Assembly: GCF_900129315.1 (NCBI RefSeq)
Contig: NZ_FQUS01000005.1
Coordinates: forward strand, 62,001-126,000
DNA length: 64,000 nucleotides
Reading direction: 5' to 3'
Origin: Fodinibius roseus
GTDB lineage: Bacteria > Bacteroidota > Rhodothermia > Balneolales > Balneolaceae
This document shows positions 10,601-19,132 of the stretch, piece by piece. The position numbers and the translations under genes are program-made. The notes beneath the pieces are model-generated. The model worked only from the letters and a program-made list of their open reading frames with translations, did no database searches and was not told where the DNA came from. Positions within the stretch are counted from its first letter, which is position 1. Every line of letters begins with the position of its first letter.

Positions 10601-13600
10601 TCCTGGAATTTTGGGTGCAGTCGGTCCTGCCCGGGGGACGTGCACCGACGGTGCAGGATCTGGAGGATTACGAGGGGAAAATGTATATCGATATCGGGGT
10701 TGTTTCCGAGGATGTCGTGCCCAATTTCAAGACCAATACAGAGGATGGATTAGCCCGCCGTCCCGATGATCTGCAGCAAGACAATATAAGCAATGATCCC
10801 CGTTCGTACCTTCCTGTTCCGCCTCCCGCACCGGAGGGACAGTTTTCCAATGAGACCCGGGAACTGGAAGATGTAGGGCTGGATGGAGCCCCCAACACCG
10901 AGGGCTTTGATGATAAAAACGAACAGACGCTTTTTTTTGATTTCGTCAATGCGATGAACGCAGCGTATGGGGCCGGCAGCAGTGAGTACAACGCCATAAA
11001 GTCTGATCCCTCCAATGACGATTATGTGTACTATGGCGAGGAAAAGGTTAATGGGTTGCCCCTCCATGAACGTTTTCACCGGATGCACGGGTACCACGAC
11101 GGCAATAGTCCGTCCAACACCGGCGACAAGCGTGCGGTCACGAATAGGCCGGACACAGAGGGACTTATTACACCTTCGATCGTGGAGCAAAACAATGCCT
11201 ATTTTCAGTACGAAGTGGACTGGAATCCCGCTGAGATAGATGAGGTGCCGGTCGGGACAGAGGATGGTTTTATTGTCGATAAAGTTGACGGCCCCAATCA
11301 GCACGATCGCTGGTACCAGGTGCGCATTCCGTTGGAAGATTGGATCCGCAAGGTTGGAAATATCGAAAATTTCCAAAATGTTTCGTACATCAGGCTGTGG
11401 CTGTCGGGTTACGAAAAGCCGTTTACCCTGCGCTTTGCCACGTTCGAACTGGTCGGCAGCCAGTGGCGTAATGCCGACAATGTGGACCAGGAGCAGGGTC
11501 CGTTGCAGGGGGAGATGAATGTCTCCTCCGTCAATATCGAAGAAAATAGCCAGCGCCGACCCATACCGTACCGGCAGCCGGAGGGCGCCATTCGTGCTAC
11601 CAACCGGGGACGTCAACGGCAGACCATCGCCAATGAGCAGTCGATTGCGATGGGAATCCGGGATTTGGGTCCCGGTGAGCTGAAAATGATGAAGCGGGTG
11701 TATCCCGGGGGACTGAATATGATTCACTACTCCAACGTGCGGATGTATGTCCATGGAGAGGGATATGACTATCGAGGAGATGCGGAGCTTGTCGTGCGCT
11801 ACGGAACCGACCTGACCAACAACTACTATGAATATCGTCAGCCCATATCGCCATCGGATCCGGATTACCCGTATAGCCGGAAACCGTCGAGTGAGTTAAG
11901 CAGCGGGGAGTTGTACGAGGAGGCCGAACAGGTATGGCTGTACGACGAAAACAGCATGAATATTTTGTTGCGGGCATTCAACGAACTCAAACAGCTGCGC
12001 AATCAGCAGGGAGAGAATCCCTCCGAGCTTTATGAGCGTTCGGATCTTCTTGAAGAAGCTCCCCCCGGAGCGGTGATCGCAGTACAAGGCAATCCCTCGC
12101 TGGACCGGATCGGTGAAATCGGGATCGGCATTCAAAACCCGTTTGATCCGCAAAATCCAGGTAACGGGGGCGTGTCTTCCCTGGACGGACAGTTCTGGGT
12201 TAACGAGCTGCGCGTCTCGGGCTTTGATAACCGGTCGGGCTGGGCGGCCAATGCCAAAGCGGATATACAATTGGCCGATTTTGCCTCCTTCAACGCGAAC
12301 CTGAATCGGGAAACGGACGGCTTCGGCGCCCTGAATTCGAGACTGGGTCAGCGAAGATTATCCGACGTGATAGCGTATGATCTCAATTCGACCGTCAACA
12401 TGCACAAATTCATACCCAGCCGGTATGGATGGAATATTCCCGTGACACTATCCACCCGGCAATCCAATTCGACACCGCGTTACCTGCCCAATCAGGGAGA
12501 TATACGATTGGAAGATTATAAAAATGCCGTACATGCCCGCTCTGATCTCAGCGAGGTACAAAAAGAGCGGTTGATTGAAGAGCAAGTGTTAGAGAGTCAG
12601 ACGGATGTCGAAAGCTATTCGTTGAATATATCCAATGCCACAAAAACCCGTTCTCAATCTACACTCGCACGATATACGCTGGACAAAACGACGCTCAACT
12701 ATGTGTACAATACAACCGAACGAAGAAACCCGCAATATTCCCGGCAGGATAACTGGAATTTCAGCGGCTCGCTCCGGTATAACCTGAATTTCCGAAGTAC
12801 CAGGCTTTTTCGTCCCTTCGATTTCCTGGGAGATCTGCCCCTGCTGCATCCGCTGGCGGGACTAAAACTGGGGTATACGCCCGCTTCTATTACCGCTTCG
12901 GTGGGCATTGACCGGGAATACAATGAACAGTTGCGGAGGATGTCAGCCGGACAAACGGACAACCTGTTACAGCAGTCCCACAGCTTTACCTATGACACGG
13001 AATTTGGCCTCGGCTATAACCTTACGCCTTCGCTCAAGACCTCCTTCCAGACGCATTCCGTTTTCGACCTCTCCCGGTCGGGCATAGACCGCGATGCAAC
13101 AGGTTTTTCCGGTGATTTCAACCGCTACGGGGTGCGACCGAGTTTCCAGGTACTGGAGGAGCTGGTTTTCGATACGCTGTCTTCGCGAAGAAGCAACTAC
13201 CAGGAAGCCTATACGGCCGGCTGGCAGCCTGATCTTAATGCCATCGAGGCCCTGAGCTGGGCCAACTACTCAGCCAACTACGGCGGCGGCTACCAGTGGA
13301 GAAATAGTCCCCTCGGATCGGAGCTGGGCGCCAATTTATCCAACAATATATCGCTGAATCAATCCCTTGACCTGGACCTTCAGGCGCTGCTGGAGCGGAT
13401 ACCGGGGTATCGCAGCCTGAGGGAAGATAACGACGGCTATCGTGTGCAAAGGGACGCAACAGCGGATACCTCTGACTCTGAAAGTAACAGGGAACTACAG
13501 CGTTTTGCCCGAAAGGGACTTCGGGCTCTGCTAAGCATCCAATCGCTTGATGTATCCTTTAATATTTCCAAAAGTTCAATGCAGAGCGGTTATGCCGGGG

Positions 13601-14874
13601 GATCGCAGTTCTTCCACATGTTTAACAGCGGGGGAAGCCGGTTTTCGCCGCCTTTCTCATACCGGACCGGCTTTGCCGATGACATCGGTTTTTCCAAGCT
13701 TATCGACAATCCCGGCCAGAACAGCGTACAGCTGCCTTCGAACCGGAATTTGTCGGATGATCTAACGGTGGGAGCTCAATTCCGTCCCTTCGAAAATTTG
13801 ACGATCGATTTCACCTGGAACACGCAATGGAATAAAACCAACACCGAATCCATAACAATTAATCCGGATGAGACCCTCAACGCGGTGCGTACGGAAAGCG
13901 GGCGAATAAGTTCCAGTATCTGGGCTTTTGGCGGGGGGTACGGTTCCCTTTTTCGCAGACAACTGCAGACGGCTTTTGCCGATATCGATGCCCAGAGTAA
14001 CGTAATTTCCGATTCTACCGGTAACAGGGACGGACGTTCGGTATTGGGCAAGGGGGCCCTTCAGGAGGACTTTCGCAGGGCCTATCTGGGAGTGGGTACC
14101 GGTACGGTCGGCAGTCGAAACTTTACGCCCTTTCCCTTACCCGGATGGCGTGTTACATGGACCGGCCTGGAATCCTTCATTCCTTTTGTGGGCGAGCGGA
14201 TGACAAGAGCTTCGGTTACCCATAGCTACAGGGGCTTGTACAGGTTGGGCTGGATTTTTAATGCAAGCCGGGATTTGTTGCCCGATATCTCACTGGGAAA
14301 TTATGCGGTCCGGAACCGGCGCCCTGCCTATGAAGCAAACACCATCAATATCGAGAAGAGATTCAGTCCCCTGCTGGGATTAAATGTTACCTGGGAATCG
14401 AACCTGCGTTCCAACCTGCAATACGAATACAGCAAGGTAGCCAGCCTGGCGTTGTCGAACTCAACCGTCATAGAACGCCTCTCGCGGGGACTTAGGTTTA
14501 CCTTTGCCTATACGGTCCGCGACTTTAAGGTCCCTTTCTTCCCGCGCATAGAAAATGCGGTCGATTTTACAATCAACGGCAGTTTTATCGAAGATGAGGA
14601 AAAGAAATATTCCCTTGATTCGGATATAGGAAGTGTTCTTGAAGGGGGAGGCGGTACCGGAGGGGATGTTGATCAGTATGATTACTCCAGGAGCTTTACC
14701 GGGGGACAGTCACGGATCAATGGATCGGCAGTGGTCGGTTATCAATTTTCCCAGACCATCCAGGCCAATTTTGAATATACCTATAACCGGTTGATCCCGA
14801 AGTCCTCCAATATCTATGCCCGCACCGATCACGATATTCGCTTTAACATCGTGGTGTCCATTCGCTCGGATTAA
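7669..14874 (+). CDS. sprA: T9SS outer-membrane translocon protein SprA
   Basis: A giant outer-membrane protein of about 2400 residues, matching SprA/Sov, the 36-strand barrel through which type IX secretion substrates leave the cell. Characteristic segments are LSIQTDWDTERAFDFMNRVNI-type sequence early on, GNSLIRGGSALFGVKS, and SFIDDFEGSE in the middle, with alternating aromatic and polar beta-strand sequence to the C-terminus. The frame is open from TTG 7630; I place the start at GTG 7669 because MQLKAKIFCVSLFLLCFIS then forms a normal signal peptide ending at SFSQ. No start is certain without an RBS. It is a single-gene unit facing away from lptF and convergent with lnt. Other T9SS core genes are not in the window. 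Confidence 0.93.
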   Translation: MQLKAKIFCVSLFLLCFISITVSFSQERPPGFSGRLASPAAGDTLPRLLPPEPISYPFVFPLPRLFYIRLPDERISVQRDSLGHYRSQRMLFHRPVALPYVMNFNEYARQYRQHAIRENWNQIMEEQSPEQAREGLLDFKVDVPGGEQSTFTTIFGKPEVNLSINGTANMNIGASIQKTENPGIPPDRQTQVDPTFEQNLQLNIQGTIGDKLSIQTDWDTERAFDFMNRVNILYEGYEDEIIQHLEMGNVSMQTGNSLIRGGSALFGVKSIVKLGSLRLTSVLSQQEGEERTETITGGAQEKELAIRPVDYEDDRHFFMDFFTRQQYEENVSNPQQLGQALELTEVNVWALRETSQPAEGERQAIALADLGVVQHADSSYGAPDQDEDIFPESLLDQFRDPSLGVSAGDFGVDPAAFVEGYFIPLEEGVDYELDRYLGYISLKRNLSSRQALAISFKYADPQTGQTVSIGDVSPGGGNRIYLKLIRPQTVTTSNPLWDLMMKNVYSLGATNLTPDGLDLDVKYTEQNVPSSSLPARNSILLQDLGLDRVDQQGALNPDNKIDFSTSVLNPATGKIVFPYLQPFGDRVEELLVESGLGQEEVRAIAYDELYTQRKENASQNSKNNFYLIEGEARGATSASYSLGYSLVEGSVRVFAGGQELQEGTDYAVDYSIGSITILNEQYLQRGQQIRIEYENNRLAQIGQKNFTGLRAEYSITDNFNIGSTYFKLKEKPLQDKIRIGDEPVSNAVLGLDANAYFDAPWLTRLIDRVPLLHTKEPSAISLSGEFAQLRPDVSRTAAVNDAISDNRLFEDEENGLSFIDDFEGSEVGLSFVNPSQWNLAAAPAALPGYQPDAIFFEDNPPTNPSNTITDKIGRSDLRSSFSWYTIPQNIDDILNGAQRTPESQLVKVTDVFPNRDVLTEENFIRTLDLYYDPTERGPYNYNRNLRDLLENEPERSWGGMTTTLPAGQEDLTQNNIEFLEFWVQSVLPGGRAPTVQDLEDYEGKMYIDIGVVSEDVVPNFKTNTEDGLARRPDDLQQDNISNDPRSYLPVPPPAPEGQFSNETRELEDVGLDGAPNTEGFDDKNEQTLFFDFVNAMNAAYGAGSSEYNAIKSDPSNDDYVYYGEEKVNGLPLHERFHRMHGYHDGNSPSNTGDKRAVTNRPDTEGLITPSIVEQNNAYFQYEVDWNPAEIDEVPVGTEDGFIVDKVDGPNQHDRWYQVRIPLEDWIRKVGNIENFQNVSYIRLWLSGYEKPFTLRFATFELVGSQWRNADNVDQEQGPLQGEMNVSSVNIEENSQRRPIPYRQPEGAIRATNRGRQRQTIANEQSIAMGIRDLGPGELKMMKRVYPGGLNMIHYSNVRMYVHGEGYDYRGDAELVVRYGTDLTNNYYEYRQPISPSDPDYPYSRKPSSELSSGELYEEAEQVWLYDENSMNILLRAFNELKQLRNQQGENPSELYERSDLLEEAPPGAVIAVQGNPSLDRIGEIGIGIQNPFDPQNPGNGGVSSLDGQFWVNELRVSGFDNRSGWAANAKADIQLADFASFNANLNRETDGFGALNSRLGQRRLSDVIAYDLNSTVNMHKFIPSRYGWNIPVTLSTRQSNSTPRYLPNQGDIRLEDYKNAVHARSDLSEVQKERLIEEQVLESQTDVESYSLNISNATKTRSQSTLARYTLDKTTLNYVYNTTERRNPQYSRQDNWNFSGSLRYNLNFRSTRLFRPFDFLGDLPLLHPLAGLKLGYTPASITASVGIDREYNEQLRRMSAGQTDNLLQQSHSFTYDTEFGLGYNLTPSLKTSFQTHSVFDLSRSGIDRDATGFSGDFNRYGVRPSFQVLEELVFDTLSSRRSNYQEAYTAGWQPDLNAIEALSWANYSANYGGGYQWRNSPLGSELGANLSNNISLNQSLDLDLQALLERIPGYRSLREDNDGYRVQRDATADTSDSESNRELQRFARKGLRALLSIQSLDVSFNISKSSMQSGYAGGSQFFHMFNSGGSRFSPPFSYRTGFADDIGFSKLIDNPGQNSVQLPSNRNLSDDLTVGAQFRPFENLTIDFTWNTQWNKTNTESITINPDETLNAVRTESGRISSSIWAFGGGYGSLFRRQLQTAFADIDAQSNVISDSTGNRDGRSVLGKGALQEDFRRAYLGVGTGTVGSRNFTPFPLPGWRVTWTGLESFIPFVGERMTRASVTHSYRGLYRLGWIFNASRDLLPDISLGNYAVRNRRPAYEANTINIEKRFSPLLGLNVTWESNLRSNLQYEYSKVASLALSNSTVIERLSRGLRFTFAYTVRDFKVPFFPRIENAVDFTINGSFIEDEEKKYSLDSDIGSVLEGGGGTGGDVDQYDYSRSFTGGQSRINGSAVVGYQFSQTIQANFEYTYNRLIPKSSNIYARTDHDIRFNIVVSIRSD

Positions 14875-15095
14875 TAGAAAGGAGGCTTTGTTTAAAACAG
14901 GACTCAGAGGGGTTTTAAGTTCTGGAGTGCTTATCGTCAGCTAATTAAAGGCTCCATTCCCTTCCGGACTTATACGTGGTGCTGAATCAAGTAACCGGAT
15001 CGCAACGGCTATAATTATTTCTATAAGAGGACCAGCGGACGATCTATTCAGTATAAATTATACCGTTTCCCGGCCTTGAAAAGTCAGTGCTCCGG

Positions 15096-15211
15096 GTGGC
15101 GGACGCAAGGCGGAGAAATAAGAAAAATATTTGTCTGAGCCCGACTTTGTCGGGTGAGTTTATATTTTTCTCTGGAGCCGACGCGACCGCCGGACGCTGA
15201 GTTTTCTCAGC
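15096..15211. repeat. Array of nested inverted repeats between sprA and lnt
   Basis: AGAAAAATAT (15121-15130) pairs perfectly with 15162-15171. Inside it CCCGAC (15140-15145) pairs with GTCGGG (15149-15154) across TTT. The outer flanks GGCGGACGC and CGACCGCC continue the imperfect symmetry. A separate perfect hairpin follows: GCTGAG (15196-15201), TTTT, CTCAGC (15206-15211). Non-coding. Confidence 0.7.
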
Positions 15212-15266
15212 CTTGACCTTTTATGGCCCTTTTGGGTCAAGCCAAAAGGGGCGTAAGGATTTTTTA
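15212..15266 (+). terminator. Terminator-like hairpin after sprA with two exclusive pairings
   Basis: CCCTTTTGG (15227-15235) pairs with CCAAAAGGG (15242-15250) and is followed by ATTTTTT near 15259-15265. The loop region can instead pair CTTGACC (15212-15218) with GGTCAAG (15235-15241), so two hairpins compete. It lies between the convergent sprA and lnt genes, where a terminator is expected. Confidence 0.65.
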
Positions 15267-15297
15267 GCGTATGTGCAGGGAAGGCCAGCACCATGTA

Positions 15298-16905
15298 TTA
15301 GGCCGGGTTTGCATTGGAGTTTTTTTGTCGATTATCTGTGAGAAATACATAACCGAGGCCGGCAAAGGCAAGCAGAAGCAACCCGACAGGCAGCCAGTCT
15401 CCGAAACGGGCATAAAGCGTCCGGGAGGTAAGCACCGGCACGTCATGGCGAAAAGCGGTGGTTTCCCCGTACGATGTTTGCACTTTTACAAACCCGTCGG
15501 CATCAATAATACCGGAAATGCCGTTATTGGCGCTGCGCACGATCCAGCGATCGAACTCAATGGCGCGCAACCGGGCATAGGCAAAATGCTGGGCGTGTCC
15601 GCTGGTGTCGCCCCACCAGCCGTCGTTGGTGATGATGGTCAGGTACCCGGCCCCCTGTTGCACAAATGTGCGTATCCAGCTGGGATAGACCGAGTCGTAA
15701 CAGATGAGGGCCGGGGTTTTTGTATCTTCCACTGCAAACTGTTTGGCTTGCATTCCTTTGCCATAGCCTTGGATTTGGCTCCAGTTCACCCATCCGAAGA
15801 CGTCAACCGCATGTAGGAAATGGACAAAGGGGATGCGTTCAACAATGGGAACGAGATTATGCTTGCGGTAAACTTGCATGGATTGATCGGGCTGAAAATG
15901 CAAGGCGGCATTAAATGGCAGGTAAGGGCGATTTTGAGAATCGTAGTTGGGCAGGGGAGGTGCATTACCGGAATTATAAAATTCGATGTACGTTGAGCCT
16001 GCAAGGAGCGTAACGTCCCAATCCCGGGCTTTTTGGGAAAGCAACCGTTTGGTACTGCGGGGCTCTCCGCCGGAACGATTGCGGTTGAAGATATTCGCTT
16101 GAACAGCATTTTCCGGCCAGACGACCAGATCGGTACCCGGGGTACGGAGGGAGTCGCTGAGCCGGAGCAGGTGGTCGGTTGCCCGGGCAGTGGTGGCAAA
16201 GCCGCCAAAGCGTTCATACGAGTCAAAATTGGGCTGTACGACCACGACCTCGTGAGTGGCCTCTGTCTCCCGGTCGGCTGAGGGGCCCGTCCAGAGCATG
16301 GCAAGGGAAAGCAGGGGAAAGGAAAAAAACAGCGTGCCGAGCGGAATTACGGTACGGCAGCTTGTATGGATAATCGCCTGGTAGGCCAAACCGGCCGTGA
16401 ACAATATCCAGAAAGAAACGCCCCAGAAGCCGGTCAGGGAAATGTATTGGATGAGCTGGGGGACATTAGCCCAGGCATTGGCTGCCGTCAGCCACGGCCA
16501 GGCGAGGTCCCAGTGATGATGAAGGTATTCGAAGCCGACCCAACAGGAGGCCTGAAGCAGAGCGGTGAGCCAGGGAGAAAGGCCAGAGCGCTGACAGTGA
16601 TACTGTGCCATCACCGGGATGGTCATCACGGCAGCGTTAGCCAGGATGGCAGCCATCCCGCCGGCTAAGGTAGCCAGCATCAGCCAGTAAGTGGCAATGA
16701 GGTTCCAGAGAAGAAATCCGGGATAGGCCCAATAGGCCGCCTCGCGAGCCGACGAGGAGAGGTCGATAATCCGGAAGATGCACAGAAAGGCCGGAAAGAT
16801 CAGGAAAGGCAGGGGAAAAGGGGGATAGCTCAGCCCGAGCAGCAGTCCCGCTGCAAGGGTTAACGTCCACTGTGTGTTCCAAAAGCGATCTAAGATGCGT
16901 TTCAT
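15298..16905 (-). CDS. lnt: Apolipoprotein N-acyltransferase
   Basis: A 535-residue inner-membrane enzyme that N-acylates the diacylglyceryl-Cys of lipoproteins, the last step of lipoprotein maturation. The N-terminal ~200 residues are hydrophobic helices; the C-terminal half is a nitrilase-type domain. The triad is visible: Glu in LVVWPENAVQAN, Lys in YRKHNLVPIVERIPF, and Cys in ALICYDSVYPSW. The residue after CY is Asp where Glu is usual. Its start overlaps the rsmI stop by 4 bases (ATGA), so the two form an operon. Several lipoproteins in this window (CzcB, CzcC, SusD) are natural substrates. Confidence 0.94.
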   Translation of the reverse strand: MKRILDRFWNTQWTLTLAAGLLLGLSYPPFPLPFLIFPAFLCIFRIIDLSSSAREAAYWAYPGFLLWNLIATYWLMLATLAGGMAAILANAAVMTIPVMAQYHCQRSGLSPWLTALLQASCWVGFEYLHHHWDLAWPWLTAANAWANVPQLIQYISLTGFWGVSFWILFTAGLAYQAIIHTSCRTVIPLGTLFFSFPLLSLAMLWTGPSADRETEATHEVVVVQPNFDSYERFGGFATTARATDHLLRLSDSLRTPGTDLVVWPENAVQANIFNRNRSGGEPRSTKRLLSQKARDWDVTLLAGSTYIEFYNSGNAPPLPNYDSQNRPYLPFNAALHFQPDQSMQVYRKHNLVPIVERIPFVHFLHAVDVFGWVNWSQIQGYGKGMQAKQFAVEDTKTPALICYDSVYPSWIRTFVQQGAGYLTIITNDGWWGDTSGHAQHFAYARLRAIEFDRWIVRSANNGISGIIDADGFVKVQTSYGETTAFRHDVPVLTSRTLYARFGDWLPVGLLLLAFAGLGYVFLTDNRQKNSNANPA

Positions 16906-17585
16906 TCGCTGTAGTCTTTTGGGGCAATGACGACGACTATTTCCCCTTTAATTTCATCTCTTACTTCAAATCGGTCGACAACAGATTTCAACGGACCGCG
17001 TACGACTTCCTCAAACTTTTTGGTGAGTTCGCGGCACACGGCCGCCATCCGTTGATCCCCCATATAGGACCGCAGCTCGCTGAGGAGCTTTTGGAGGCGG
17101 TAGGGACTTTCGAAGAGTACGACGGATCGATCCTCTTCCGCCAGTTGTCGGAGCCGTTTTTGGCGGCCCTTCTTTTGCGGTAAAAAACCTTCAAACACAT
17201 ATTTGTCGCAGGGAAGTCCGCTGGCTACCAGGGCCGTGGTGGCGGCATCGGGACCCGGAATGACTATGACCGTATGTCCCCCGAGGTGGGCCGCCCGGAC
17301 GGCTAAAAAGCCGGGGTCTGAAATGCCCGGCATCCCGGCGTCGGAAATGATAGCGACATTCTGGCGGGCATCCAGGATGTTCATGATATGATTCACCTTC
17401 TGATGTTCATTGTGCTGGTGAAAGGCGAAGGTTGAGGCATGGATTCCCAGGTGATTGAGCAGTACGCCGGAGGTCCGCGTGTCTTCGCAGGCGATATAGG
17501 CTACGGACTCGAGCACGTCAGCCGCACGCGTTGAGATGTCTTTTAAGTTCCCGATAGGGGTTGCAACAATGTAAAGCGTACTCAA
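16902..17585 (-). CDS. rsmI: 16S rRNA (cytidine-1402 2'-O)-methyltransferase
   Basis: RsmI, 227 residues, methylates the ribose 2'-OH of C1402 in 16S rRNA using SAM. Family motifs: YIVATPIGNLKDIS at the N-terminus, EDTRTSGVLLNHLGI, ISDAGMPGISDPG, and the SAM-pocket segment IPGPDAATTALVASGLP, followed by FEGFLP and VLFESPYRL. The protein is shorter than the E. coli enzyme because it lacks the C-terminal extension, which is normal in Bacteroidota. It is first in a two-gene operon with lnt. Confidence 0.95.
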   Translation of the reverse strand: MSTLYIVATPIGNLKDISTRAADVLESVAYIACEDTRTSGVLLNHLGIHASTFAFHQHNEHQKVNHIMNILDARQNVAIISDAGMPGISDPGFLAVRAAHLGGHTVIVIPGPDAATTALVASGLPCDKYVFEGFLPQKKGRQKRLRQLAEEDRSVVLFESPYRLQKLLSELRSYMGDQRMAAVCRELTKKFEEVVRGPLKSVVDRFEVRDEIKGEIVVVIAPKDYSE

Positions 17586-17930
17586 AGTCGAATATGGAAA
17601 TTATGATTAAACATAAGGGCCGGCCAATAAATAAATCGCACCGGAGATTTACGCGGTATATATTAATAAATTATGAGGGAGGTTGTTATTCCAAAATGAA
17701 AAAAGATCGATAAAATCGCATCTCCTGTATCTTACGGTTCAGCTTGTAGTCTTTCGAGGGACAAAACCGGGCCTGGGGGCAGCTCAAAAACAGAAGTAAG
17801 CATATAACGCCACCGGGCGACAGATAAGAATCGGTCTGTGGATGAACTTTAATGGTAAAAAGGCTATACTAAGCTGCCCTGATAACAGGGTAAAACACAG
17901 CCGTTAACACTATTTAATGGAGAAAGTATT
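17586..17930. other. Intergenic region upstream of rsmI and the VOC gene
   Basis: This 345-base divergent spacer should hold promoters for both neighbours. I see no coding frame, RNA gene or strong hairpin. It is AT-rich near the rsmI end. No exact TAnnTTTG is placed convincingly for either gene. Confidence 0.4.
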
Positions 17931-18323
17931 ATGACAGATTTTAATCCTTCGGGTATTAATCACATAACGATTCGCGTGAATGATATTGAGCGTGCAGAAG
18001 AATTCTATGGCGATATTTTGGGCTTTGAACTCGTACGAAAAATGGGCAAAAGCATGGCCGTCTACCGTGTAGGCGGGGAAGATACGCTGGTGCTGGTAGA
18101 GGCGGAAACAAGTTATGATCCTTCTTCGCGGGATTACCGGGTCGATCATTTCGGATTCTTTTTGGATTCGGAAGATGAAGTTGACGAGATGGCGGCATAC
18201 CTGCGCCAGAAGGAAGTGACGGTGCTCAGCGGACCTGCAAACCGGAAGCGGGGACGATTTGTATTTGCTTCCGACCCCGACGGCAATATGATTGAGTTTT
18301 TCTACGAGGAGGATGAAAAGTAG
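17931..18323 (+). CDS. VOC-superfamily (glyoxalase/dioxygenase-like) protein
   Basis: A 130-residue single-chain VOC protein. The first beta-alpha-beta-beta-beta module starts INHITIRVNDIERAEEFYGDILGF-like (His first metal ligand) and runs to LVLVEAE; the second starts RVDHFGFFLDSEDEVDEMAAYL (second His) and ends SDPDGNMIEFFYEED, with the Glu typical of the fourth metal position. This is the H/E pattern of small metal-dependent VOC enzymes such as glyoxalase I and thiol transferases. The substrate cannot be told. It stands alone, ahead of grpE by about 190 bases. Confidence 0.85.
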   Translation: MTDFNPSGINHITIRVNDIERAEEFYGDILGFELVRKMGKSMAVYRVGGEDTLVLVEAETSYDPSSRDYRVDHFGFFLDSEDEVDEMAAYLRQKEVTVLSGPANRKRGRFVFASDPDGNMIEFFYEEDEK

Positions 18324-18403
18324 ACGATCATCGAACTAAATCCGTATTTTATAACCATCCTGACAGTCTGAACCATTTTATAAGACGGACAGAGCAACCT
18401 ACG

Positions 18404-18411
18404 TAACTTTG
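18404..18411 (+). promoter_or_regulatory. Candidate -7 element for grpE-dnaJ
   Basis: TAACTTTG matches TAnnTTTG and lies 98 bases before the likely grpE ATG at 18509. No CIRCE inverted repeat (TTAGCACTC type) is seen, so HrcA control is not suggested. Confidence 0.35.
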
Positions 18412-18508
18412 TCAGCAGAGAAAGCGGGCTGTCTTTATGGCATGTTATTTGCATATTTCCATCCCAAGGAAAGAAACAGTGTTTAACAGAAGAATTATTG
18501 ACAAACAA

Positions 18509-19105
18509 ATGAGTGATAAAAACGAAAAAGAAGTAAAAGAACCATCGGTCGGGGAACAAAAACAGCAGTCGGCCGAAGCTGAGAAGGAACGGGACAGCCG
18601 CTACGAGGACTTGGGAGAAGAGGAGCTCCGGGAGTTGCTGGCAGAAAAAGAGCAAAAAATAGACGTGCTTGAAGAAGACCTTTCCGAAGCTAAAAATATG
18701 CATCTTCGAAAGGCAGCGGAATTAGAAAATTATCGCAAACGGGTGCAGCGAGAGCGTTCACAGCTGTATGAAACAGCAAAAGCCAATGCGCTGGAAGACT
18801 TTCTGGATGTGAACGACGACCTGCAGCGGACCCTCAAGGCAGCAGAGGACCTGGATGTCAATGAGACGTTTTTGGATGGCGTACTGCTGGTAGCCAATAA
18901 GTTTGAAGAAATTCTAAGGAAAAATGACGTTGAACGTATTGATGAAGTGGGTGTTCCTTTTAATGTGGATTACCATGACGCGATGATGCGCCATAAGCCC
19001 GGGGATGATGATATTGACAGCGATATTGTTCTCGAGGTAGTCGAAAACGGATATCGCATGGGGGATCGTACGATCCGTCACGCTAAAGTGATTGTAAGCG
19101 AATAA
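18509..19105 (+). CDS. grpE: Nucleotide exchange factor GrpE
   Basis: GrpE, 198 residues from the ATG at 18509 (MSDKNEKEVKEPS); the frame opens at 18437 but the extra 24 residues do not look like GrpE. It releases ADP from DnaK in the heat-shock chaperone cycle. The N-terminus is acidic and disordered, then a long coiled coil containing RKAAELENYRKRVQRERSQ, then the four-helix and C-terminal beta domain with GVPFNVDYHDAMMRHKP and VVENGYRMGDRTIRHAKVIV, the family signature. It lies 27 bases upstream of dnaJ, so the pair is an operon. dnaK is not in the window. Confidence 0.94.
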   Translation: MSDKNEKEVKEPSVGEQKQQSAEAEKERDSRYEDLGEEELRELLAEKEQKIDVLEEDLSEAKNMHLRKAAELENYRKRVQRERSQLYETAKANALEDFLDVNDDLQRTLKAAEDLDVNETFLDGVLLVANKFEEILRKNDVERIDEVGVPFNVDYHDAMMRHKPGDDDIDSDIVLEVVENGYRMGDRTIRHAKVIVSE

Positions 19106-19132
19106 TTTTTATAAGGTTAAGTAAGTTTTTTC

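Noticed and set aside
10750-11754. 334-codon open frame on the minus strand inside sprA
   Set aside because: Antisense to a well supported gene, low-complexity composition, no recognised domain.
18324-18508. CIRCE/HrcA operator ahead of grpE
   Set aside because: The TTAGCACTC-N9-GAGTGCTAA inverted repeat is not present.
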